In this document: in pieces, positions 7,333 to 15,900 of the stretch
Numbering within the stretch: position 1 is the first letter of the stretch
Layout: each line of letters begins with the position of its first letter
From: Clostridium magnum DSM 2767
GTDB taxonomy: Bacteria; Bacillota; Clostridia; Clostridiales; Clostridiaceae
NCBI RefSeq assembly: GCF_001623875.1
Contig: NZ_LWAE01000005.1
Span: forward strand, 372,001 to 436,000
Direction of reading: 5' to 3'
Length of the DNA: 64,000 nucleotides
Made by a program: the position numbers and the translations under genes
Notes under the pieces: generated by a model
Told to the model about the DNA's origin: nothing
Seen by the model: the letters and a program-made list of their open reading frames with translations, nothing else
Databases searched by the model: none

Positions 7333-10095
7333 ATGCTTCTTGCTATTATTCTATTTACGGTATATTCTCACAACAATATTATATATGCAGACAGTATCCA
7401 GGAAAAGCATGTACTTATTGTGAATCCTTTTACACAAGATTATCCTGGAAGTCAGTTATATATTAAGGGGATAAAAAGCACATTAGAAAAAAACTCGGAA
7501 TTTAAATTTGATTACTCATATGAATACTTAGACCTTGCGAGGCACAGCCATGACGAGCGATATCTAGAGGACTTAGCAAAATATTTAAAGGCGAAGTACT
7601 TAAAATATAAGCCGGATTATATAATAACTGCTATCAGTGCTTATTCTCTATTTTCAAAGTATGGGAACGATGTATTTCCTAATATTCCTGTTATTATAGA
7701 CCGGGATGATGATACTCATTTTATAAACCCTATGCCTCCCAATCACATTGAGATATCTCAGTTAACTGAAATTGATAAGAATATAGATATTATATTGAAA
7801 ACAAAACCCTTAACAAAAAAGATTTATATGGTGCTAGGTGATTCAATAAACGAGCGAAACATTGCGAAACCAATTCTAGAGGCAGAAAATAAATTTTCTG
7901 ATAAGGTAGAATTTGTTTTACTAAATAAACTTCCTTACGAGGATATGCTGAAGGTTATAAAAAATGCTGAAGACAATTCCGTAATTTTGTATTTTAGATG
8001 GTATTCCGATGTAAAAGGCAAAAGCTTCATTCCCACAGAAGTAATTCAAACGGTATGTCAGTATGCTAAAGTGCCAGTGTATGGAGTTTCCATGCAGTAT
8101 CTTGGCAGCGGAGTTATTGGTGGTTATGTAGGTAATCAGGAGCTAGTAGGACAAACAGCTGGTAGTATAGTACTAAATATCCTAAAGGGAAACAAGCTTT
8201 CTGACAATCATATTTATGCCTCATCTAGAGTATATATTTTTGATTGGCGGCAGCTTAAACGGTGGAAAATAGATGAGAAAATACTGCCAACTGGCAGCAT
8301 AATTCAATATAGAGAAAAAAATGTTTGGGAGTTATACAAGGCTTATATTATAGGAACTTTTGTTTTACTTATAGTACAAGCAGTACTTATCATTGTGCTT
8401 TTAATTAATAAAAGAAAGAGGAAAAGGGCTGAAACTGAATTGTTACAGGCCAATAACTCACTTAGAGAAATGACTGAAAAGCTAATCAATATTGATAAGA
8501 TGAAGGATGAATTTCTTGTTACTACATCTCATGAGTTGCAAACTCCTCTCAACGGAATTATAAATATATCAGAAACCTTAGTAGAAGGAAAGTATGGTGA
8601 TATAAACCAAAAGCAGGAAGAGGAACTTAATGTAATACTAGCTGTATCAAGAAGGCTTTCTTTACTAATAAGGGATATTATAGATTTTGAGAAAATAAAA
8701 AGAAACGAAATTGAACTTAATCTTACTGCAATCGATATTAGGTCAGCTTCAACAGTAGTGGTTGAAGTATTGAAACATCTAATTGACAGTAAAAATGTAG
8801 AGATTTTAGTAAGTATACCAGAAGATCTTTCACCGGTTTTTGCAGATGAAAATAGACTGCTGCAGGTTTTATTCAACCTTCTCGGCAATGGAGTGAAATT
8901 TACGGCCAAGGGAACTGTCACTCTATCTGCGGAGGAAAAAGGAGACTTTGTAAAAATTAGCATAGAGGATACAGGCATTGGAATTTCAAAAGAAAAGCAG
9001 GGAAAATTATTTTATGCTTTTTCACAGGCAGAAGAAGAAACTTCCATTCAGTATGGGGGAAGTGGATTAGGATTATACATCTCACGTCAATTATTAAAAC
9101 GAATGAATGGTCAGATATTTTTAGAATGGTCAGAACCACAAAAGGGCACCTGTTTTTCCTTTGTGCTTCCTAAGACAAAAGTAGAACCAGCAAATAAAAA
9201 AAGAATACTGGAGTTAGAATCAGAAGAAGCGGCTGCTACTATAAAGGTTGAAAATAAATCTGTGAAAAATTGTAGTATTCTTGCAGTAGATGATAAAATT
9301 ACTAATCTAAGAGCGTTGAAATCTATTTTCCACGATAGAGAATATGAAGTTTTAACTGCATCAAATGGTATGGAAGCTATTGAAATAGTAAATACAGAAA
9401 AAGATATAGATCTTGTTCTTATGGATGTGATGATGCCAGGAATATCTGGCTATGAAGCATGTAGAAAAATAAGAGAAAAATATTCATCATATGACTTGCC
9501 AGTGGTAATCTTAACAGTGAGGGACGCACCAGAGGATATAGCAGCAGGTTTTGATGCTGGAGCCAATGATTTTGTTACAAAGCCTTTTGTAGCAAAAGAG
9601 CTTAGGGCAAGAGTTTCTAATTTAATCCAGATGAAAAAATCAGTACAGAAGGCATTAAAAAATGAAATGGCTTTTTTACAGTCTCAGATTAAACCTCATT
9701 TTTTATATAATGCTATTAGTACAATAATGTCTTTTTGTTACACTGATGGAGCAAGAGCAGGGGAGTTGCTTGCATACCTAAGTCAATATTTACAAAAAAG
9801 CTTTAATATTGATAATACAGCCACCACTGTCAGTCTTGAAAATGAATTGGAATTGACAAAGGCCTATACAGAAATACAAAAGGCTAGGTTTGGAGAAAGG
9901 CTCACAGTGGAATACGATATAGATGATAGTCTTATGGAGCAAAGAATTCTACCCCTAATAATCCAGCCTCTAGTTGAGAATTCAATACAGCATGGTCTTA
10001 TGAAAAGAAAAAATGGGGGAATTGTAAAAATAACCGTTAAAAAAGAAATAGGCGGAATTAGAATTTCTGTTGAGGATAACGGAATAGGAATTTAA
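7333..10095 (+). CDS. Hybrid sensor kinase with two kinase modules, prematurely stopped
   Basis: The order is: N-terminal hydrophobic anchor; extracytoplasmic domain resembling ABC-type substrate-binding proteins (HVLIVNPFTQDYPGSQLYIKG onward, to about residue 320); a membrane helix near 336-358; a HisKA domain with H400 in THELQTPLNG-like context; HATPase (DTGIGI, GGSGLGL); a receiver with D698 in LVLMDVMMPG; then a LytS-type kinase domain with H789 in IKPHFLYN and an ATPase that stops right after DNGIGI. In frame behind the TAA at 10093-10095 the domain continues to 10272. The natural start is probably GTG 7238, which has an ideal AGGAGGTG, but the A8 run at 7241-7248 puts it out of frame. 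Adding one A gives MKKKLSETG leading into the present frame. It likely senses a ligand and signals to the SARP-type regulator. Confidence 0.85.
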   Translation: MLLAIILFTVYSHNNIIYADSIQEKHVLIVNPFTQDYPGSQLYIKGIKSTLEKNSEFKFDYSYEYLDLARHSHDERYLEDLAKYLKAKYLKYKPDYIITAISAYSLFSKYGNDVFPNIPVIIDRDDDTHFINPMPPNHIEISQLTEIDKNIDIILKTKPLTKKIYMVLGDSINERNIAKPILEAENKFSDKVEFVLLNKLPYEDMLKVIKNAEDNSVILYFRWYSDVKGKSFIPTEVIQTVCQYAKVPVYGVSMQYLGSGVIGGYVGNQELVGQTAGSIVLNILKGNKLSDNHIYASSRVYIFDWRQLKRWKIDEKILPTGSIIQYREKNVWELYKAYIIGTFVLLIVQAVLIIVLLINKRKRKRAETELLQANNSLREMTEKLINIDKMKDEFLVTTSHELQTPLNGIINISETLVEGKYGDINQKQEEELNVILAVSRRLSLLIRDIIDFEKIKRNEIELNLTAIDIRSASTVVVEVLKHLIDSKNVEILVSIPEDLSPVFADENRLLQVLFNLLGNGVKFTAKGTVTLSAEEKGDFVKISIEDTGIGISKEKQGKLFYAFSQAEEETSIQYGGSGLGLYISRQLLKRMNGQIFLEWSEPQKGTCFSFVLPKTKVEPANKKRILELESEEAAATIKVENKSVKNCSILAVDDKITNLRALKSIFHDREYEVLTASNGMEAIEIVNTEKDIDLVLMDVMMPGISGYEACRKIREKYSSYDLPVVILTVRDAPEDIAAGFDAGANDFVTKPFVAKELRARVSNLIQMKKSVQKALKNEMAFLQSQIKPHFLYNAISTIMSFCYTDGARAGELLAYLSQYLQKSFNIDNTATTVSLENELELTKAYTEIQKARFGERLTVEYDIDDSLMEQRILPLIIQPLVENSIQHGLMKRKNGGIVKITVKKEIGGIRISVEDNGIGI

Positions 10096-10272
10096 AACAT
10101 TGAAGCGGTATTTGAAAATAAGCCTTCAATAAAAAAAGCCAGAGGTGGAGTTGGCATTTCAAATATTAGAGGGCGGTTAATGAAGTATTATGGTGTAGAA
10201 CTCTATTTGGATTCGAAGGTAAGTGAAGGTACACAAGTATGCTTTATCCTACCTGTGCAAGATGTAAACTGA
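10096..10272 (+). other. In-frame C-terminal remainder of the LytS-type ATPase domain after a nonsense codon
   Basis: Directly after the TAA, 58 residues remain in frame, including GGVGISNIRGRLMKYYGVE and a final VSEGTQVCFILPV strand, which complete the HATPase fold. The partial duplicate at 10794-11150 has a Lys codon (AAA) at the position of the stop, which points to a single AAA to TAA change. No separate start or RBS is seen. Confidence 0.75.
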
Positions 10273-10297
10273 AGAAGAGAGATAAATATAATAAGTA

Positions 10298-10345
10298 AAA
10301 AAACACTCTATGGTTGTATGATATTGGAACTATAGGGTGTTTTTA
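10298..10345 (+). terminator. Rho-independent terminator
   Basis: Arms AAAAACACTCTATGGTT (10298-10314) and AACTATAGGGTGTTTTT (10328-10344) pair with two wobble positions, and the 3-prime arm ends in five T. It closes the kinase operon. Confidence 0.75.
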
Positions 10346-10370
10346 TAATTTTAAGTGGAAAATGTGGGGG

Positions 10371-10391
10371 AATTTCAGAGATTTGTAAGAA
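10371..10391 (+). repeat. 21-nt upstream element, copy 1
   Basis: AATTTCAGAGATTTGTAAGAA differs in one base from 11284-11304. This copy lies about 35 bp before the stand-alone receiver gene; the other lies 200 bp before the first surface-protein gene. The shared sequence and similar following AT-rich context suggest a duplicated promoter or operator. Confidence 0.5.
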
Positions 10392-10426
10392 CTGTTTAAT
10401 ATAATAAATATTATGAGGTGATGAAA

Positions 10427-10789
10427 ATGGCTGTTGGGGTTATTGTAGATGATAACGAGAAGGCACTTAATTATTCATTATCAATGATAAAAGACATGGG
10501 ACAGTTTAAAGAAATTTATGGATTTTGTTACCCAGAGGAAGCTTATTCTTTTATAAAACAAAAGGGGTGTGATGTTTTATTTGTTGAGACGGAGATGAAA
10601 GGCATGAATTGTTTTGTTCTTATAAACAAGCTTAGGAAAATATATAATAATATTTTTTTCATCATAGTCATGGGAAGAGAAGAATATGCCTACGAGGCTT
10701 TGCAAAAGGATATTATGGATTATATTTTGAAACCTTTATCACCAAAGCGAATTAGAGAAACATTAAAAAGATTAAGAAAGTATTATTAA
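10427..10789 (+). CDS. Stand-alone receiver domain with Glu at the phospho-acceptor site
   Basis: This 121-residue protein is a receiver domain only. It aligns with the response regulator at 6205: VIVDDN at the acidic pocket, and ILKPLSPKRI with the conserved Lys. At residue 54, where the paralogue has Asp (VFLDIEM), it has Glu (LFVETEM), and the following Pro is Lys. Such receivers cannot be phosphorylated normally and may behave as constitutively on or as partner-binding modules. GAGGTGA ends 5 nt before ATG 10427, so I prefer this start over GTG 10418. No output domain follows. The gene sits between the decayed kinase and a fusion remnant of a second copy of the same system, so it may itself be a leftover. 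Confidence 0.7.
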   Translation: MAVGVIVDDNEKALNYSLSMIKDMGQFKEIYGFCYPEEAYSFIKQKGCDVLFVETEMKGMNCFVLINKLRKIYNNIFFIIVMGREEYAYEALQKDIMDYILKPLSPKRIRETLKRLRKYY

Positions 10790-10793
10790 GTAT

Positions 10794-11150
10794 ATGGTAG
10801 TATTTGTTACTGGTTATAATCAGTATGCTCTTGAAGCATTTCAGATAAATGCACTGGATTATATACTGAAGCCTGTAAATCCAAATACAATACAAAAGTC
10901 TATTTCTAGACTTACTAAGTTTATAACTCCTAAAAATAAATTGGAATTAGATAATGGAGTAGGAGTTAAATGTATAGAAACTGTATTAAAGAAAAAACAT
11001 TCGTCACTAAAAAAATCCTTAGGAGGGGTTGGTCTTTCAAATGTTAGCGTACGGTTACTTAAATATTATGGTATAGAACTTAATATTTACTCAAAGATAG
11101 ACGAGGGTACAAGGGTGCAATTTATTATACCCATGGGATATACAATTTGA
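10794..11150 (+). pseudogene. Deletion-fused remnant of a duplicated response regulator/kinase pair
   Basis: The first 50 codons (MVVFVTGYNQYALEAFQINA...TPKN) match the second half of the receiver at 6205 almost base for base. After a short junction, DNGVGVKCIE...GGVGLSNVSVRLLKYYGIE...GTRVQFIIP matches the last 65 residues of the kinase ATPase domain at 10075-10272. All sequence from mid-regulator to late kinase is absent. There is no RBS at a proper distance, and the preceding gene stops only a few bases earlier. The most economical reading is that a tandem copy of the operon lost its middle by deletion. The fused ORF has no plausible function of its own. Confidence 0.8.
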
Positions 11151-11214
11151 ACAGAGGTAGTATTAATATGTGCTATATTTTGAGATAAGGAAATATATAA
11201 ATGAAGATAAAATA

Positions 11215-11257
11215 CATTCTGTAGTTGTTAAATTTAAAACTATAGAATGCCTTTTTT
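11215..11257 (+). terminator. Rho-independent terminator
   Basis: CATTCTGTAGTT (11215-11226) pairs with AACTATAGAATG (11238-11249, one G-U), followed by CCTTTTTT. Its stem resembles that of the terminator at 10298, consistent with duplication of the operon end. Confidence 0.75.
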
Positions 11258-11283
11258 GTCTGCAAATTCAAAAATATAACAAA

Positions 11284-11304
11284 AATTTCAGAGGTTTGTA
11301 AGAA
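11284..11304 (+). repeat. 21-nt upstream element, copy 2
   Basis: AATTTCAGAGGTTTGTAAGAA is one mismatch from copy 1 at 10371 and is followed by a TATAAT at 11315-11320. The rest of the 11151-11509 gap holds the terminator at 11215 and the leader of the surface-protein gene; I see no other gene in it. Confidence 0.5.
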
Positions 11305-11509
11305 AGTTTTTGTATAATTAAATTTGCGACAGATAAGTTTATTAAATGAAATGGAGGTTATTGGAAGTGGTATGTATGAAGTGATTAGTTGAAATGGTGA
11401 ATTATAACTTCTTTACAGTATATTATAAAAAAGGCAAGTTTTCTGTTTTAGATAACAGAAAGTAATAAATTAGTAAAGAAACAACAATAATTTTACAAGG
11501 AGGAAGAAA

Positions 11510-12871
11510 ATGATTAGCAAATTTAAAACAAAGTTTTTATTGGCTTTTTTAGTTTTTGTCATTGGTTTTTTCTATGTGGATTGTGGTAAAGTTTATGCAG
11601 CATATAGCTGGAAGTCCCTAGGGACAGCTGGTTTTTCAGAGGGGCCGGCATACAATACATCTCTCTCTATATATAATGGAACGCCTTATATTTCCTATAC
11701 AAACGATGGTATGTATGAAACTGTAATGAAATTTGATGGCAGTTCTTGGAGTCCTGTAGGAACAACTGGATTTTCAACTGATATGGAGTGCGCATCTTTT
11801 TGCGTAGATAATAATGGAATACCTTATATAGCTTATATAGACGAATCAGTATGGCCAGGTCCATTAACAGTAAAGAAATATGCCAATGGTTCTTGGGAAA
11901 CAGTAGGAACACCCGAAGTTATAAATTATACAGTAAACTTTACATCGTTATATATAGATAATGGGATACCTTATGTTCCCTATACGCATAGAAATAGATT
12001 TGGTTCTGGTATAACAGTAAAAAAATTTATCTCTAATTCCTGGCAAGAAGTAGGAGAAATCTCCCATGGAAGCAATGGAGGATATGAGGCAGATCCTATA
12101 TCTTTGTATGTAAATAATGGAATACCTTATATGGCTTATACAGATGTTGCAAATGGTCACAAAGCAACAGTAGCAAAGTACGATGGTAGTACTTTTCAAC
12201 CTTTAGGAACAGCACTTTCACAAAGTAATGCATACTATACAGTTATACGTGTAGATAATGGAACACCTTATGTTGCTTTTATGGATGGTGAAAATAACTA
12301 TAAACCAACAGTAAAACAATTGGTATATTCACTGGATTTAACCATAACTACAGCTACAGCAATATCAGATATAAATGTGGCAAACGGGACAAACCTGGGA
12401 ACGGTAAACTTACCACAAACTGTAACCATAACTTTAAGTGACAACACAACCACAAGTGCAGCGGTTACCTGGGATAACAACAGTACACCGATATATAATG
12501 GCAATACAGCAGGAAATTATACCTTTATGGGAACAATAACACCACCAGTAGGAGTTGTTAACACAAACAATATAACAACTTCAGTTAAGGTTGTGGTAGA
12601 AGCTCCAACAGTAACTGTATCAGGAAGTCCTACTAATGCAACAGTAACAATTAAAAATGGACGAGCAACTATTAGATTTACACCACCAGCTAATGATGGT
12701 GGAAGTCCTATTACACAATATACAGTAACCGTAAGCCCTGGGAATTATACAGTAACAGGAAAGGCAAGTCCAATAATGGTAACAGGTTTAAGGTCAGGTA
12801 TAAATTATACGTTTATATTAAAAGCTATAAATGCAGCAGGGGAAAGCGAAGGGGTATCTGTAAGTAACTAG
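11510..12871 (+). CDS. Secreted protein with propeller-like repeats, Ig-like and fibronectin type III domains
   Basis: This 453-residue protein has a signal peptide (KFKTKFLLAFLVFVIGFFYV, cleavage likely after VYAA near residue 30). Five repeats of about 45-50 residues follow, each with a NGxPYxxYxD core, suggesting a beta-propeller or related repeat fold. Then comes a bacterial Ig-like domain (about 285-365, DINVANGTNLGTVNLP...VTWDN) and a fibronectin type III domain (about 370-453, ending YTFILKAINAAGESEG). No CWB2, LPXTG or other anchor is present and the protein ends right after the FN3 domain, so it may be released or have lost an anchor. The RBS AAGGAGGA is ideal. The next gene, 84 bp downstream, encodes a CWB2-anchored protein, and the two probably form a surface pair. 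Confidence 0.8.
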   Translation: MISKFKTKFLLAFLVFVIGFFYVDCGKVYAAYSWKSLGTAGFSEGPAYNTSLSIYNGTPYISYTNDGMYETVMKFDGSSWSPVGTTGFSTDMECASFCVDNNGIPYIAYIDESVWPGPLTVKKYANGSWETVGTPEVINYTVNFTSLYIDNGIPYVPYTHRNRFGSGITVKKFISNSWQEVGEISHGSNGGYEADPISLYVNNGIPYMAYTDVANGHKATVAKYDGSTFQPLGTALSQSNAYYTVIRVDNGTPYVAFMDGENNYKPTVKQLVYSLDLTITTATAISDINVANGTNLGTVNLPQTVTITLSDNTTTSAAVTWDNNSTPIYNGNTAGNYTFMGTITPPVGVVNTNNITTSVKVVVEAPTVTVSGSPTNATVTIKNGRATIRFTPPANDGGSPITQYTVTVSPGNYTVTGKASPIMVTGLRSGINYTFILKAINAAGESEGVSVSN

Positions 12872-12955
12872 TGTTTATAATTGATATAACCTCTTAGGTA
12901 AGAATACAATGCCTAATGTGGTAAAATGTTATTTTAAGGAAGTGAAAGTTTAAAA

Positions 12956-15900
12956 ATGTTTGATAAGTACAAAAAAATATTAGCTAAAATAGCTCTTTTT
13001 GCAATGGTATTTGGCATTCTTCCACAAAATTGTGTGAAGGTATATGCAGCAACGAATGCTTTGCCAGCTCAGTCACAAGATGCCAGCGTCATTACATCAG
13101 GTTTAGCAAATCCAAGTGGTATAGCTATGGACAAAAGTGGAAATGTATATGTTTCTGAGAGTAATGGTCCGTCTATAGTCAAAATAAATCCAGCTAATGG
13201 AGATAAAACTACGGTATCAAACACAACCCATAGCGCAATATCTGTAGCAGTAGATAACAATAATACTGTTTATTTTACAGACAATATCGATGCAGGGGGA
13301 GGTACTATCTATAAGAAAATAACAGATGGTAGCATATCACCTGTAGCAACAAGTGATTTTAATATTACTGATGTAGCAGTAAATAGCAAAGGTGATATTT
13401 ACTATACATCTTGGAATGGTGGATATGTAAAGAGAATAAATGCCTCCGATAATAGTGTTACAGAAATAAATTTAAATATTCAAGATCCAAATCCAGCAGG
13501 AATAGCAGTGGAGAGAAATGACAATATATACGTTGCAGAACAACCAAGTAAGAAAATCTATAAAATAGATGCTAATGATGACAGTCAAGTTACTGCTATT
13601 AATACTAATAACACTGACATTGGGAATCCTTGGGATGTAGTAGTGGATAGTGGTGATAATGTCTATGTTATAAATGATACTTTAGAAAATAATGGAGATG
13701 TATATAAAATATCTCCTGATGGCAATTGTACAGAAGTTGGAGCAGATTTTTCTGATTCTTCAAACATAGCTATAGATAGCAGTGGCAAAAATATCTATCT
13801 TATAGACACGGTTAATAATAGTATTATAGCACTGAAGGCACCAACTATTGCAACTCAATCAACAGCACAAACGGTAACAACAGGTCAGGAAGCAAACTTT
13901 AGTGTGATTGCCACAGGGTCAGCTATCAGCTACCAATGGCAAAAGGATGGCAATGATATTGAAGGGGCAAATTCATCAACTTTAAGTATACCAAACGCAC
14001 AGGTAGCTAATGCAGGAAGCTATACGGTGGAGGTAAGCAATACGTTAGGGACAGTAACAAGTAGTGCAATAACCTTAACAGTAAATCCGTCAGTACCAAG
14101 TCAATCAGAAAACTACATATATCGTGAAACTATAGACAAGCAATCCCCAAATCTCAGAGGCATTGCTATAAGCGGTAATGATAAATATGTAGTTAGTTGT
14201 CCTAGTGCAAATGACGGAGACGGCAAGGTATATAAATATACTGCTGGTGGAAATGCCACAGCAATTATTACAGGGCTCAATTATCCAACGGATGTAGTTA
14301 CTTCGAATTCTGCTATATATGTAGTAGACGGATATACTCAAAATCCAAAAGTTCTAAAGTATGATTCTAATGGACAAAATCCTGTTCAAATAGGAACTGC
14401 AGGAACTGGAGAAGGTCAATATAGCTTACCTTATAGTGTTGACTTAGATAATCAGGGAAATATATATGTTACAGATTTTAATCAAAAGAAGATATTAAAA
14501 TTCAGAGTTAATGGAACCTTAGATAAAGAGATTCCATGTACGAATGCTCCTTATGGAATTGCAATAGATCGTACAAATGGATATGTATATGTAACAGAAG
14601 TAGATGGATATACAGTAAAAAAGTATAACTTAAATCTTGAACAGCAAACTGTAACTGGCGCAGAATGGACAGGCTTACATTATCCAGTGAGCTTAACTGT
14701 GGACAGTGTAGGAAATGTTTTTGTATTGGTAAATGATTTTTGGAATGAAAATACAGAACAAAATCCAGTTTCAAATTGTGTAAAGAAATTTGATTCTAAT
14801 GGAAAGCTGCTAGCTACCTTTGGAGAAACAGGAACTAGCAACGGACAATTTAATGAAGATGGAGATATTGCAGTAGATGCACAGGGAAATGTGTATGTTA
14901 CGGACGTTACAAGTAGAATACAAAGATTTTCTGTGGCATCAGGATCAGCAGCAACACCAGCCTATACAGCGGAAGCTGTTGCAGCAAATTCAACACCAAT
15001 AGCTGGAGTAGATAACATAATTAGAATAACTGTTAAAGATTCAAGTGGAAACACAGATACCAACTTTACTGGTTTAAAAAATGTTACCATATCAGGATAC
15101 ACAGCAGCACCAAATTGTAGTTATGGAAGGATTATACAGTCTATGGCTTCTTTGAATGTACTTGGTAATGATTTTGCCACTAGTATTAATCTACTTGGAG
15201 AAATTACAACACCATCTACTACAAAGAATATATACTTTGAAAGAGGTGTGTCATTCGTAGACTTGGCATTGAACAATGCAGAAGCACAAAATATAGTATT
15301 CAGTGTAGAAGGAGTAAATACTCCAAATACTACTGCAATTACAATAACGCCAGTACCAGCGGCAGCAGCTTCAATCAAGTTAACTCAGGATATCACAGCA
15401 CCTTCTTCAAATGGAGGACAGTTTGCGCAGCAGCCGAAAGTTGCTATCAGGGATCAATATTGGAACATATGTACAAACAATAGTACAGTTCAAATAACAG
15501 CATCTAAAAATGATAGTGGTGCATGGACATTAACAGGAGCAACAACAGTAGCAGCAATTGAAGGTATAGCAAACTTTGATGATCTTGGTGCAACTAATAC
15601 ATCAGCAGTTACTGGAGCGCAGTTACTATTTAATACTGCAGAACTTACACCGATAACAAGTAGTGTAGTAAATCTTCCAGCACCGGCATCTTCCAGTAAT
15701 GGTGGTAGCTCTAGTAGTTCATCAGGAAGCAGCTCATCATCAAATACTATTACAGGTTCTGTATTAGAAGGAAGTACAGGAAATCAGGTTTCAAGTATAA
15801 CAGCCAGCGTAACTACTGACAGCAGTGGTAATAAAACTATTTCAATGAAAGTTTCAGAGGCTGTATCATTAAAAGCACCAGATGGAACTACAAGTCCATT

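Noticed and set aside
10794..11150. Functional response regulator
   Set aside because: It lacks the phosphorylated Asp half of the receiver and fuses to kinase tail sequence, so it is better explained as a deletion remnant.
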